This document shows positions 1-13,501 of a stretch of DNA of 64,000 nt, piece by piece. The notes below the pieces were generated by a model, which was given only the letters and a program-made list of their open reading frames with translations, searched no databases and was not told where the DNA came from. Each line of letters begins with the position of its first letter. Within the stretch, counting starts at the first letter, position 1. Where the stretch lies: assembly GCA_037349315.1 (NCBI GenBank), contig JBAIAC010000057.1:2418001-2482000 (forward strand), given 5' to 3'. Both the position numbers and the translations under genes were made by a program. Origin of the DNA: Chelydra serpentina (Eukaryota > Chordata > Testudines > Chelydridae).

Positions 1-1829
1 CATATGTTGCCAAGCCTGGCAAGCAAAAGCACAGCATACTGGTCTCTACCAAAAGAAACACTTCATTTGTCTTCATATCTGTCTGTATAGCATCTACCAT
101 AAAGCTAGGAACATTTAGTAATCAACGGAATTAAAAAAAAAAAAAAGCAGCTTACATGTATACCTTAATATAATGTTCAAATGGCCACAAAATGAGACAG
201 AACGAATTGGGCTCACCATTCTCAGAGACCAGGAAAAAGAATAATGCTGTTTAGTGTTTCTGTAGGAAGATGCGTTTAGTTGGGGAAAGAAAAATTATTT
301 TTTACCTGCTCCCAATCTGGCCAGTTTTGTTTTACCACCAATTTAGCAAATAATAAAAACAAACTTGTAGTTTGCTTATACTATAGTAAGCACCCAAAAA
401 GAGGTACATGCTGCCTACAGAAAGGCAATTCCTCACCCAAACAACTCACAACCTAATTATAACTTAATAAGTTCAATGCCAGAAAATCAGTCAGTTTTAG
501 CAACAACTGTTAAACTTTATTTTATTTGCTTAAAACTAGCCTTCATTTCATTTTCAGTAAAGATAAAATGCATTCTTCTTTAACATATTTGTACTCTACG
601 AATCTGAACTCCAATAGCGTGCTAAATAGAAAACCACAGAAACAGTTGTTTTTAAGTACAAAATGTACTTTGAATAATTAAGCAGTGGAAGCCACTTGCC
701 TAAACGGGGAATTAACAAAACTTCAGAGTAAAGGAAGATAATCTGAAACTTCATTTTCTTTGAAAACAGCAACTTTCCAATGTCCAAATTACAGACTTGA
801 ATGGCTTATATTGCTTCAACTCATCTAGCCCTTGCCCACAGCCACAGAGCTGCATTGTTATCATTTGAAGATCACTTACTGTTGGTTGCCACAACTCCCC
901 GACCTATATTTTCCCAAAGGGAGTCAGGGTTCTATACTGCTGACGTGAGTGGAAATGCAGCTGTTCAGTTCCTTCTGAAAACATTCTGTTTGCCAACTTG
1001 GTAACTACCTGCAACAACAGGCTTTGGATTCAACAGCTGACTACTAGCAGAGGGAGGAAGTGTAATCTTGATTAAAGACTCCTGGTCCCTATTTCTGGCG
1101 CTGTTACTGACTCTTCATCTGATCTTAGACAAGTTAGCCATCTGTAAAATGTGGTGACACTTGCGTTCCTTCCAGGGAGATGGCAGGAGGGGCAGGGATC
1201 AGAGATATACTTTGCATCAGTATAGTGCTTTGGGATCCTGGAATGGAAGGTGACGTAGGAGTTCAAAGTATTAGCTCAAATTAGGGGCATGGAATAAAAA
1301 CCAGGTTATAAAACAGAATAGGCAGCAACCAGCATATTAAGTATGTTTTATAGCATGTTCATTTTCAAGTTAATAATCCATCCATGTCTTATGAACTGCA
1401 GTGTGACTGGAGTAGATCAAATTGCATGAGAAACACAAATACTGAAAAACAAGGCAGATATATCTCTATCTACACCAGACATGAGCTACTGGAATAATCT
1501 AACACACACAAAACCAAAATAAACCATGTCCTTAGCACATTCTCTTGTATGCCGGCACTACAAACTTACTGAAAACTGCTCCAAAGCAACATTGTAGCAT
1601 CATGACTTTCCTGCTGTCTTTACATTTTTAATATGCACATTTGGCAAAGGAATGAGAAGGGGCACCCTTTCCCCTTCCACTCTAGTGCCCAAGTGGGATA
1701 TTTTTCATACTATGCATTAACTCCCCGAATAAAAGAAACCATAGTCCAATGCTCATTTACCACTTGCACCTGTCATATCTGCTGTATGGCCATTTGGGAG
1801 TCAAACTCAGAGTGACAATCAAACGTCTA

Positions 1830-2089
1830 GGGGCTAAGTCGACCTAAGTTACACAACTCCAGCTATGTGAATAATGTAACTGGAGTTGACATACTTTAGG
1901 TCGACTTATTGCCGAGTCTACACCATGCTGGATTGACAGGAGAAACTCTCCTGTCAACTTACCTTATGATTCTCGTTCCGGTGGAGTACTGGAGTCGACG
2001 GGAGAGTGATTGGCGGTCGATTTAGCGGGTCTTCACTAGACCCGCTTAATCGACCCCTGGTGGATCGCCTGGTAAGTGGAGACAAGCCC
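1830..2089 (-). mobile_element. TA-flanked palindromic MITE
   Basis: The element starts GGGGCTAAG and ends ACAAGCCC, with TA on each side (1828-1829 and 2090-2091). Inside are three imperfect hairpins: AAGTCGACCTAAGTT... pairing with ...TTAGGTCGACTT, a CTGTCAAC/GTCGAC segment, and a TCGATTTAGCGGGTC/GACCCGCTTAATCGA stem. It has no coding capacity. It resembles the abundant turtle repeats that start AGGGCTTGTCTACACT; superfamily uncertain (TA duplication suggests Tc1/mariner-like). Confidence 0.65.
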
Positions 2090-3133
2090 TAGAGAACAAC
2101 CCAAAAACTGGACTCTCCTGCATGCTCAAACCAATAGGCACTGTTCATACTAAGAAATAGGATACCTGCCTGCTCTTCTCCCTTCCCCCATCAAGACCTG
2201 GGAAACTTTCCATATCAATTTTGAGAAAGGAATCCCTAAGGTTACATTTGGATTCAAACCGGGTTTCTCAGAGAAGGATTTATTATCCTATTGGCCCATT
2301 CGCAAAGAAAATAAGCATGCCAGCAAGGAGTGACGGTTTGCAATTTTCACTGCCATTTATCCTGCTCAGAAAGAAACGTCCTTATCCTGATAGAACTTAC
2401 TACAGTACCTGAGCCTGCCATGCTTACTTTATGTTTTATTGTTAAACCAAAACTACATTTGTGTTAGTGATTGTAGATGAAAGCTGAACTAAAATCACTG
2501 TCTCCAGCTCAGTGCAAGGAGAAAGATCTGCCAATTTGATTAAAGAAAAATATTATTGAAAGAGTTTTTGACGAGTTTGAATATCTATAATAATAATAAA
2601 TGAAAGATGAAAATGATACGGTCCTTCTTCAATATCCTAGACAGTTGTCAAATTTAATGCCACGAAGCCAATTAAAGTTCCTGTTCTAATTGAACAGTCT
2701 AGCCTCATTTAAAAAAAAAAAAAGGGTTATATCTGCTATGTGTGACAACCGCATAAAAGCTGTTTACCAGCAGCATCACTCTGCAACTCTGATACGGTAA
2801 CAGTAAAACTTATCTGAAATGCAAGAGGCACAGCTAACTACGTCAATGTTACTTCTCTCTGTCAAGGGTACAAAAAACATTTAAATCTTACAGAACACTG
2901 AAAGCACTTTTTGGTTTTGTTACTTCAGAAAATGAAGTCTCAGTATTATTTTACTTTTCTAGTAGGTTTTTACTTCTTAAGTCAAGGCTCGATCTTGCAA
3001 TGGAAACCATGCAGGCAGAATCACTTGAAGTCAGCAGAATTCTGTATCAGCAGGAAGGACCACTTACGAACATCCCGCTGTAGTATTGGGGGCTTTCATA
3101 ATTAAATGACCTTTCATTCACAGAGTCTTCATT

Positions 3134-3434
3134 AAGGCTTGGTCTACACTTAAAAATTAGATCGACCTAGCTACATTTCGCTGGGCTGTGAAAAATTTCA
3201 TGCTCTGAGTGCTATAGTTAGGTTAACATAACCCCCACTGTAGACGCAGCTAGGTCAATGGAAGAATTCTTCCACTGATGTATCCACCATCTCTCAGCGA
3301 GATGGATTAACTACGTCAATGGAAAAATGCCTTCTGTCGACACAGGATGCGTTGACGCTATAGTGGTGTAGCTGCAGTCCTGTACTATAGTGGTGCAGCT
3401 GTGCCATTGTAGCACTTGCAGTGCGGACATAGCC
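3134..3434 (+). mobile_element. MITE ending in GGCTTGGTCTACACT
   Basis: The left end AAGGCTTGGTCTACACTT and the inverted right end AGTGCGGACATAGCC pair over about 10 of 15 positions. Internally AGCTAGGTCAATGGAAGAAT is followed by a partner ATTCTTCCACTGATG, and a CTATAGTGGTG..GCTGCAG unit is repeated. Non-coding. Family membership is from memory of turtle repeats. Confidence 0.6.
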
Positions 3435-6400
3435 AAAGACTGCATGGATCAACATAAGCCTGAACATTTCACACACCTGACTAAAAATGTGACATTATTC
3501 AGAAGTGTGTGCATGTGGCGGTGCGGGGTGGGGAATATTACACATCTTAGCAAAGACAGAATTCAAAAGCCAAACTAGAAAGGCAGAATTTTAAAATGGT
3601 TGGAGTTTTTCAGTGAACCCAAAGTAAAAACAAAAATGGTATTGCGGGTAATGCCTTACTCGTGAATGAAAGCTTAAGACAGAAAATGGTATCTATGTAC
3701 TCAACGTTAATTACAAGAATTTTCTAAGAAGATCAACAGACTTGTATGGTTAAGTTTCAAACATATCCCAGATCAGTTAATTTTTAAATTTTATTATTCT
3801 TTAGAGAATTTTATGTTTTTAATCACAACACAACCTGTCCATTTAGCAATGTTAAGGCAGACTTTGCTTTTGATTTTCACTGGGAGCTTCCAAAGAAAGC
3901 AGAACACTGCAATTCCCTTTTATAGATTAGAATAAAAGCAAAATGCTGGGTACTTAATGGAGATTAATGAGAGAAATCAGAGTACAGTACAGAGAATATC
4001 AGTGGTTTAAAATAACTGCACCTGCCCTACCATCTTGAAAGGGAACCTTCCTGGACAACACTGCCACTTTAACTCATGCCAAATTTGCTTTGAAAACAAG
4101 GTTCTAATTACTTGACTACTGCAAGGAGACACTAGCTTTGTCAAATATAGCTCCACTTACCCTAGTTTCTATTCACTTTCAAAGATTGGAGTTTCATATG
4201 GGAAGAATCAAACTGTTGTAACTAACCTAACTTTTAAGAGAGTTGTAATGGCATCAAGCAGTCAAAAATTTGGTTCACAGCGTGGTAGAAAAGTTATTTA
4301 CAGATATTTTGTAAGATTATTCTGAAAACTTGCCAGCTGTGCCACACAAGGCCTGATTCTGCAAAATGTTGATTCCTCAGTATCTGCCGTGGAAATTGAC
4401 AGTCTATAATATCAATGGAGATAGTCAATACCTTGCAGAAGCAGTAGCTTCCCATTAAAAAAAAATGGGGGGGGGGGGGGGGATATAATCATTATAAACT
4501 TGCCCACCTGTACTAAGCCAATGCTAATAAATATCTATTGTTACCGCACTGACTCAAGAAATGTTTTACCCTACTGCAAGCTAGGGGGCAACTTCAAATA
4601 TATTTTTCAAGTCTGTTACACAGTATTACATAGAGTTTTTTTAAGCAGCAGCACCAAGGAGCCTCAAAAAAATTGCATTATGGATTTACATGGTGCTCTG
4701 AGGAATTGCTTGGTCAGTAGTCTAGGGTCTCTAGAACAGCTGCTCTTCCAGATTATAAAGCAAAACTGGTTTTTGTCTAAATTAATAGTGTGGGATACGC
4801 CCTACGATACAGACACAGCAACATTGGGGCCCCATCCAAATGTATTCTAAAACAATGAAATATGAAATGACAAAATAAATCTATTTTATTGACATTAAAT
4901 ATGTTTATTCTCTTCATGTAACATTGGAACAGAACAATTTATGTATTTGTTAACCAGCCTGAGGCACCATCCACCCTCCTCCCCCACCCCAGTAAGTGAA
5001 ATTACAAGGATAAACATTTAGTCAATTGAGTTTGTTGGATTTGCTGGACACTGTCTAATACTTGTTACTTTACATCACACAATGAATACAACAATTGTTT
5101 CATGCAGAATGAAAAACACTAACAAAAACAGTACAACTCAGGTATCGCCACCACTTAAAAAAAATGTCCGCTCCCCTTTTTAATGTAATTCCTGATTCTA
5201 CTAAAAATTCACCTATTTTGTGATATTTAGTGATAGTTTTCTATAGACAAAGCACTAGTGATTTTTCCAGCAATTACACTGCATTTGAAAAAATGGAACT
5301 ATGAAATCAGCAGAAGCCTCTTACGGAGTAAATGTCATGCAGTGTAATTTTTTATTTTAGGACATCAATTGGTTTGCAACAGATGTGTCACTGCTGAGCA
5401 ATGCCATTATGCAGAACCAGTGGAAAGTACTGATTTGGAAAAGTTACCACAGAAAGCAGCAGAAATCCTTAAAAATTACAGTCTTATTTCATTTTACACA
5501 TACATGCACAGTGAGAAAATACATGCTTGCAAGATTACATGAAATGCGGAACATACAGCCTCCAGCAACAGCTCGCTGCATAGCAGTAAAAATCACATCA
5601 TGTATAATTAATGGTTTGATAACTTCCTGGTATACGATTATTTGGTGTACTAGATGTTGCTAAGCTTTCTAAAATTGAACTTCTGTTTCAAAGGTTAAGT
5701 ATTTGCTGCCTCTGATACCATGAATCAATGTCATGGCATAGCAAGAATTTAGGTATCATACATTTTTATCATGAGCAGAGGGGTAGCCACTATTTTGATA
5801 TTTGAAGAACACCCAAAAGTATAAATACATACTTTATATTTTATAATTAATAATTATGTATAGTGTATCATTCTCAAGAAGTCAATTAACAGAAGATCAC
5901 TCATATTCCAACAACAAATACTTACAATGCACTGCAACTCTGTTTATCCAACACTCTCTTTTTACACAGAGTGGTTGGTGTTTGGGAGCATTCTGCTTCT
6001 GGTGGTGCCAGATGTCCTGACCACTCAATTGTCAAAGATCCCCTGTTGCCTTCCCCCAAGCGTAGACACCTTCACTCTAAATTCCAGTTTAGGTATTCCA
6101 TCTAATTATTGCTTCACTTGGCTACAACCGCCACCACATGCTGTCTTATTGGATGTGTAATGCTGGTGGCTAAAAGCTAGTGCATTCTATCCCAAAGGTA
6201 GCTTACAAAATGCTGTTAAAAGCACTTATCCCTTCAACAACTGTATTTCTTTTTAATCTGGATTTGAAAAATGGATATTAGCATCTCCCCATGATGTTTG
6301 GCATGGTGCCATAGGCTAAAAATCAATGTAAGGCTAATTTAAAGTCCTGTTCACCTGAACACTGCTAGCCCATACTGTACAGACAGATTTCAGCTCATCT

Positions 6401-6789
6401 TTCAGGAAGGAAGAAAATGGTGGTTAATTCTATTTTACCAGATGTGTAGAATTAAAAAAAATTCGGCTCCTGACAGCTAAATCAGCATTTGAGTATCCAA
6501 CTTCACCTACTGTTTAAAGGTTCTGCAATACACAAAATTTCTGGAGAAGAGGACAAAACATCATGCAAAATCTCTGAGAAGAAATTATTAGAATATGATG
6601 ACCCAGGCATAAGAACTGGTGAAACCCCAAGAATTTATCTGAACTGGCATCTCTTAAAACTGTCTTGAATGGGAGAAAGGAGGGGGAACACGTTCTGGTT
6701 AAACTCTTATAAGGGTAGACACAAAGTGAGAAGTACAGAGACCTCCTTGGGAACGGCAAATTATAATCCCACTTACTTAATCACTTGGT

Positions 6790-6935
6790 TGTAATTAAGG
6801 ATACGATTGGGTCATGGAGGTCATAGATTCTGTGACTAACAGATCTCCGTGACTTCTCCGGCTGCCAGCCCTGGGCGGCGGGGCTCTGGCTCTGGCTTCA
6901 GCCTCGCTGTGATCATACCCTGATTTATCCTCCCC
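6790..6935. repeat. Probable interspersed repeat (GTCATGGAGGTCATAG)
   Basis: The segment GGTCATGGAGGTCATAGATT followed by CTGTGACTAACAGATCTCCGTGAC forms an imperfect inverted repeat, then a GC-rich CTGGGCGGCGGGGCTCTGGC stretch out of place in this AT-rich region. It resembles a common reptile repeat, but I cannot fix its borders. Confidence 0.3.
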
Positions 6936-7929
6936 AGCCCACCCAAGACTGTTCTGTGATTTTTGCTTAATTTCACCATGAAAAAAATTGTATCCATGGT
7001 TGTAATATACCCAGAATGTTGGTTGTAAACAACAAATGAGGGAGACTCCAAAGTCGAATTTACATAAGAAAACAGAACAAAAAACAAAACCATAAACACT
7101 AGCTCACAAAAAGATGGCTGTCTGTTTTTAAAAGGAACATTATAAAAATGTGTCCTAGTTATCATAAACCAGTTGGGAACGTCCTCTAGATTTTAAATGC
7201 TTTTCCCCGCCCCCACTTGTTACCATACAAGAAATATGAACAGCCAACAGAATAGAAACATAATGGTGTTTCTCCTGCTGCTGCAGCAACCAAAAAAAAA
7301 ACAAACTGTTCCTAGCGCCAAGTTGACCCAAACAAAGGAAAAACATAGACCACTAAAAACATGGGGATGGGAAGGAGAAGATGTTTGCCAAGCAGCAAAC
7401 TCTCAAAAGGGTGTAACAAACAATGGAGAGTGAAAAAATAATTAAAACCTATAAATGTCACTGACTGCTGGAAAACAAATTTGCATCCAAGGTATGACAA
7501 ATACTAAAGAGGAGTTTCACAAAGGAATGCTTTATAACAAAAGAAAACCCAATGTATTTTAAAGAATATAAATAAAAATCTTTAGATTACCCAAAAGTAT
7601 GATCCATAAGTTACACCACTAGTTTTAATCAATGCCACCTTATGTAACAGAAAAATGTCAGTCCCCTAAAAAAAGAGTTCTCTAAACAGACATCAGAAAT
7701 CAATTGCAGAGCCAGGAAAAATACCTGCTGGCTTTTACTCTCAAGTCAATAGTTCTCCCTCCATGCTACCTAGTTACATTTTCTATTTCCCACACAAATT
7801 ACCCCTTTTCTGCCCTCACATAGTTTACCTCCACATTGGAAAACAATTATTTCTGCAACTGACATAAGCCCCTTATAAAGCATACAGGTTTGGTTTTTTA
7901 ATATTTTGCAGTACTGTAGCATCTCAACA

Positions 7930-8065
7930 ACGTTAGGGTGGTGATGTATTATTCCCATTTTATATATGGGGATATTGAAGTTTGAAGAGGTCAATCCACT
8001 TGCCCAAGGTAACAGCAAGTCAGTGGCTGATCTGGCAACAGACAGAACTCGGGTATCCCAACACA
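7930..8065 (-). repeat. MIR/CORE-SINE fragment
   Basis: CCCATTTTATATATGGGGAT, then CACTTGCCCAAGGTAACAGC, then AGTCAGTGGCTGATCTGGCA match the inverted MIR consensus (CCCATTTTACAGATGGGGAAACTGAGG...CTTGCCCAAGGTCACACAGC). It directly abuts the 5' end of the CR1. Confidence 0.65.
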
Positions 8066-8079
8066 CACTATCCAATAAG

Positions 8080-10451
8080 TTCTTGGACTGCATTGCAGAC
8101 AACTTTTTATTTCAGAAGGTTGAGAAAGCTACTAGGGGGGGAAGCTATTCTAGATTTGATTTTAACAAATAGGGAGGAACTCGTTGAGAACTTGAAAGTA
8201 GAAGGCAGCTTGGGTGAAAGTGATCATGAAATCATAGAATTCACAATTCTAAGGAAGGGTAGAAGGGAGTACAGCAAAATAGAGACAATGGATTTCAGGA
8301 AAGCGGATTTTGGTAAGCTCAGAGAGCTGATAGGTAAGGTCCCATGGGAATCAAGACTGAGGGGAAAAACAACTGAGGAGAGCTGGCAGTATTTCAAAGG
8401 GACACTATTAAGGGCCCAAAAGCAAACTATTCCACTGGGCAGGAAAGATAGAAAATGTGGCAAAAGACCACGTTGGCTTAACCACGAGATCTTGCAAGAT
8501 CTAAAAAATAAAAAGGAGTCTCATAAAAAATGGAAACTAGGACAAATTACAAAGGATGAATATAGGCAAACAACACGAGAATGCAGGGGCAAGATTAGAA
8601 AGGCAAAGGCACAAAATGAGCTCAAACTAGCTACAGGACTAAAGGGAAACAAGAAATTTTTTTATCAATACATTAGAAGCAAGAGGAAGACCAAGGACAG
8701 GGTAGGCCCACTACTCAGTGAGGAGGGAGAAACAGTAACAGGAAACTTGGAAATGGCAGAGATGCTTAATGACTTCTTTGTTTCGGTCTTCACCGAGAAG
8801 TCTGAGGGAATGCCTAACATAGTAAATGCAAATGGGAAGGGGGGAGGTTTAGAAGATAAAATAAAAAAAGAACAAGTTAAAAATCACTTAGATAAGTTAG
8901 ATGCCTGCAAGTCACCAGGACCTGATGAAATGCATCCTAGAATACTCAAGGAGCTAATAGAGGAGGTATCTGAGCCTCTAGCTACTATCTTTGGTAAATC
9001 ATGGGAGACAGGAGAGATTCCAGAAGACTGGAAAAGGGCAAATATAGTGCCCTTCTATAAAAAGGGAAATAAAAACAACCCAGGAAACTACAGACCAGTT
9101 AGTTTAACTTCTGTGCCAGGGAAAATAATGGAGCAAGTAATTAAGGAAATCATCTGCAAACACTTGGAAGGTGGTAAGGTGATAGGGAATAACCAGCATG
9201 GATTTGTAAAGAACAAATCATGTCAAACCAATCTGATAGCTTTCTTTGATAGGATAACGAGTCTTGTGGATAAGGGAGAAGCGGTGGATGTGGTATACCT
9301 AGACTTTAGTAAGGCATTTGATACGGTCTCGCATGATATTCTTATCAATAAACTAGGGAAATACAACTTAGATGGGGCTACTATAAGGTGGGTGCACAAC
9401 TGGCTGGATAACCATACTCAGAGAGTAGTTATTAATGGTTCCCAATCCTGCTGGAAAGGTATAACGAGTGGGGTTCCACAAGGGTCCGTTTTGGGACCGG
9501 CTCTGTTCAATATCTTCATCAACGACTTGGATATTGGCATAGAAAGTACGCTTATTAAGTTTGCAGATGATACCAAACTGGGAGGGATTGCAACTGCTTT
9601 GGAGGATAGGGTCATAATTCAAAATGATCTGGACAAATTGGAGAAATGGTCAGAGGTAAACAGGATGAAGTTTAATAAGGACAAATGCAAAGTGCTCCAC
9701 TTAGGTAGGAACAATCCGTTTCACACATACAGAATGGGAGGAGACTGTCTAGGAAGGAGTACGGCAGAAAGAGATCTAGGGGTTATAGTGGACCACAAGC
9801 TAAATATGAGTCAACAGTGTGATGCTGTTGCAAAAAAAGCAAACTTGATTCTGGGCTGCATTAACAGGTGTGTTGTGAGCGAGACACGAGAAGTCATTCT
9901 TCCACTCTACTCTGTGCTGGTTAGGCTCAACTGGAGTATTGTGTCCAGTTCTGGGCACCGCATTTCAAGAAAGATGTGGAGAAATTGGAGAGGGTCCAGA
10001 GAAGAGCAACAAGAATGATTAAGGGTCTAGAGAACATGACCTATGAAGGAAGGCTGAAGGAATTGGGTTTTAGTTTGGAAAAGAGAAGACTGAGAGGGGA
10101 CATGATAGCGGTCTTCAGGTATCTAAAAGGGTGTCATGAGGAGGAGGGGAAAAAATTGTTCATCTTAGCATCTGAGGATAGAACGAGAAGCAATGGGCTT
10201 AAACTGCAGCAAGGGAGGTTTAGGTTGGACATTAGGAAAAAGTTCCTAACTGTCAGGGTGGTTAGACACTGGAATAAACTGCCCAGGGAGGTTGTGGAAT
10301 CTCCATCTCTGGAGATATTTAAGAGTAGGTTAGATAAACGTCTATCAGGGATGGTCTAGACAGTAATTGGTCCTGCCATGAGGGCAGGGGGCTGGACTCA
10401 ATGACCTCTCGAGGTCCCTTCCAGCTCTAGAATCTATGAAATCTATGAAAC
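8080..10451 (+). mobile_element. CR1 LINE, 5'-truncated, with two frameshifts
   Basis: A 2.37-kb CR1 retrotransposon lacking ORF1 and most of the endonuclease. It keeps the end of the endonuclease (ESDHEIIEF) and the reverse transcriptase, including [29 protein letters not shown] and the catalytic FADD (9560-9571). The 3' UTR ends GGTCCCTTCCAGCTCTAG and AATCTATGAAATCTATGAAA, the short direct repeats typical of CR1. The long frame runs to 10018. One frameshift lies in the G run near 8140, and one near 9925, where the reading frame continues in another phase to 10359 ([13 protein letters not shown]...). With few defects the copy is fairly young but cannot make protein. Confidence 0.95.
8147..10359 (+). 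pseudogene. Broken CR1 ORF2 (endonuclease end plus reverse transcriptase)
   Basis: Coding remnant inside the CR1. The main frame covers about 8147-9925, and the final roughly 145 residues continue after a one-base loss near 9925 (TTAGGCTCAACTGG, where other CR1 copies have one more C). There is no start codon at a natural position because the 5' part is missing. The reverse transcriptase palm motifs are intact. Confidence 0.9.
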
Positions 10452-11466
10452 TCTGGTGCTGGTTACTTTACTACTAAACTGAATTTATAAATCACACAGA
10501 GTAAGAAGCCTTAGACTTTCATTAAAGTCATTAAATAATTTGGATCCCAAACATACCAACACATCCAACAGAAAACCTTGACTGGGTGTCCAGAACTTTT
10601 GGATATTTATAATAGGAAACTGGAGACCCGGATTTTCTGTTACAACAGTAAAAATGAACAAAGGAAAAGTTTCCACGATACAGAGAAAAAATTGATTTTG
10701 CAGACATTACTTTTTTTTTCAAATGCACGCAAAGGAACAGAGGTGAATGAGCAATAAGAACACCCACCATAATTTCTCATTTCAAAACCAATAGTTTCCT
10801 CATAGTGATGTCCTGATGATACTGAGTAGCTGTTACAGTGACTTGCGCCATTATGGAAGCAGTTGGAGATCCATTAATCCTGTTTAGATTTTCACACCCC
10901 ACAAGAGGAGCAGGAAACACTCCAAAAAGATCCCCTTTGTTTTGCTTAACAAAACTATTCACCAATCAGTTCATAGAAAGGAAGACCAGACTCATATGCA
11001 TAATTCAAGTTATTGTGCTACTTTCTATGCAGCCAAAGAAGAATAAATTGTGTGCCTGCCAACAAGTTTCCAACCCCCCACAGGTCACTAATTCCAGTGT
11101 AGTCTGGAAACCAGCAGACTCCACATACTAATCTCATTTACCTCATTAAAACTGCACAACTTTACATCCAAAACTTTGGAAGTCATGTTTCCAAAGAAAT
11201 AGTGAGTAATGCTAAAAACAACTGAATCCCAGTCCCTTTGGGGTCTTTTCTGATGCATAACATGCATTACAGCCAATATCGAAGAATTAAGACCCTTTAG
11301 AAATTTAGCCTACTAAAAGATGAGCCTGAACAGCTTTTATTTACAAGCTGCAAAAACAAATCAGATGTTTATTCCCAAAACAAGTGTTTTGATTGCTTAT
11401 TTGAATCTTGACTTTAACTCCCACCCTCCCCAGCAGAAAAAGTGGAAAGACAAAATGGTTTCAGAT

Positions 11467-12406
11467 TGTGACAGATATGGCAATTCCCTGTGATATCCTT
11501 GGGAGATCTTACTGAAATAAGTTTAAGTATCTTTGGGGTCACTTGTATTAAATGAATGGTTTATTTATTATTGTGGTCTGGGATTGTATATAACCTCTCA
11601 AGATAGGGACAGGTGACAGAAGTGAGACCTGGGGGTTCAAAGGAATATATGGAAAATATACCAAACAAGGAAAACATTTTTGGGACAATATGTGAGAACT
11701 GGATTTCCTTGGGAATGCCTGGGAAGAGGTTAATGCAAAGCCTTTTGAAGCTATGTCCTGAGGGGTTATTGTTTGCTGATCACCTGTTACATGAGGCCAA
11801 GATCAAAGGCCCAAGATGTATACAGGAAAGACTGAACTATTCATAGTTGTTCTGGTTCTGAATGAGACCGCTATGAATTTGTAGCCATGGGGAAAATCCA
11901 GTTACAGGTTTTGAAGGACTGACACCTACCAGAGCCCAAGATTGGATCTGGGGTAACCTCTGGTAAGCTTTTTAGCATGTGTGTAGGTTCTTTTATTGGT
12001 TTTAATATGCTTTCTCTGAAATGTTGCCACCTTAAGAATAAACATGCTTCCTTAAGGGGCTGTGTGGTAACTGGTAACTGCTGGCAATTATGTTGTTTAG
12101 TCTTTGGAAAGAAAGCAAAGCACAGAGGATGGTCAATTTAGGCAGTCTGGCTAGATGGGGATCTCATAGCATAGGCTGGAAACTGTGTAGCCTGGAAAAA
12201 CTCCAGTCAGGAGGGAGAGTCACGCAGGTCTCCACTCAAAAGAGGTGATGTCTGAGGAGCCAAGAGGCTAGAGTGGGTGCCCTTGGTGGACCACAAGGGG
12301 GAAAAACAGAGGTGCAGTTGCTCTGAACTGTGCACTGATGATCTTTTCATGATGTAGTCCTATACTACATATTTAAGAGTATGGCCTATCGCCACAGAAT
12401 ATACCA
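11467..12406 (+). mobile_element. Possible solo LTR
   Basis: The segment starts TGTGACAGATA and a matching inverted end TATCGCCACA is found at 12397-12406. It has a TATA-like TATATAA at about 11588 and a poly(A) signal AATAAA at 12037-12042, in the order expected of an LTR. No convincing target duplication and no internal retroviral gene are visible, so borders and class are tentative. Confidence 0.4.
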
Positions 12407-13501
12407 TATTCATGTTTTGCTAGACTGCAGCACTGCTGTTCTAGAAGTTAAAAATGTGATAGATGACCTATAAGTATTTTATTTCCCACCCCCCTTGAGC
12501 TAGAGGAAAACTGACCCCAGTCCAGACACTGTCCCGTTGCTATTTTACAGCACTCTTTATAAAACCCACTCTAACAGAGAACGGGACACATTTGCTGATA
12601 ACTTTCTTGCTACAATTTTCTTTCAACCCACTGCTTCAATCCATCGAAGTGCTCTTATATTCTCAAAAATTACTGCCTAAAAATGCGATTGCGCAGTTCC
12701 ATGTGCTGTTCTAGGGTTATAGTGTTTCAGAGTCAAGATGAGTTTTTTCTGGCTCATGCATAGACACCAGTGATAAAAATTATCTGCATCTGGAACTTAG
12801 TATAATTCAGTGGATGACGCATGAACCAAGAGAGACTCCAGATCACTCTCCCAAAGGTGTACTGCTAGCTCTGTAGGACTAGCAGAAGGAGGGAATTTTT
12901 TTTTTTTTTTTTTTTACAAGAACTGTGCACGTATACATATATCTGTATCTATCTTTTATTTTAAATATTTACAGGGCACCTATCACTTTGACTCAGAAAA
13001 CAGGAAACAACTCTTAATTAAGACATCAATTTGAGAGTTTTGTTTGTTTGTTTACTTAATTCAGAATCAAAAAAGCAAGAGGGATAACAGGCTCATTGAA
13101 TGGCAATGCAGCAGAGGCTGTCAAAGAAGAATGGCATGGTATTTACCAGAAGTGTTTTTTAACCAAGAAAACATGGTCTCTTCCACACCAGGAAAATCTA
13201 GTTAGCCCCAGTTTAAGGCATTTTCTATTTAAAAAAGTGTTTCATTAATGCACATCACATTACGCTTAGCTTTAGTAATATACTCAAATTGTGATCACAG
13301 AAGGCAGTAGATACATAGATTAATTTAGGGTTGTACAAATAAAAAGTAAAATGGCAGTGGATGTAATACTAAATACGTAATATATGTAAGTATAATACTG
13401 AACATTGGAATGTCTGCATACATTTTGGTTCGGTATTTTCTCAAGGAAATTATACATGTTTATTCATATTTCAGTATTATATAAACAAAAGACAAAAACA
13501 T

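Noticed and set aside
4500..4850. 116-codon plus frame
   Set aside because: No recognisable domain, compositionally ordinary AT-rich intron sequence; length is within chance expectation for 64 kb in six frames.
7966..8172. Separate small gene before the CR1
   Set aside because: It is MIR sequence running into the CR1 endonuclease before the frameshift near 8140.
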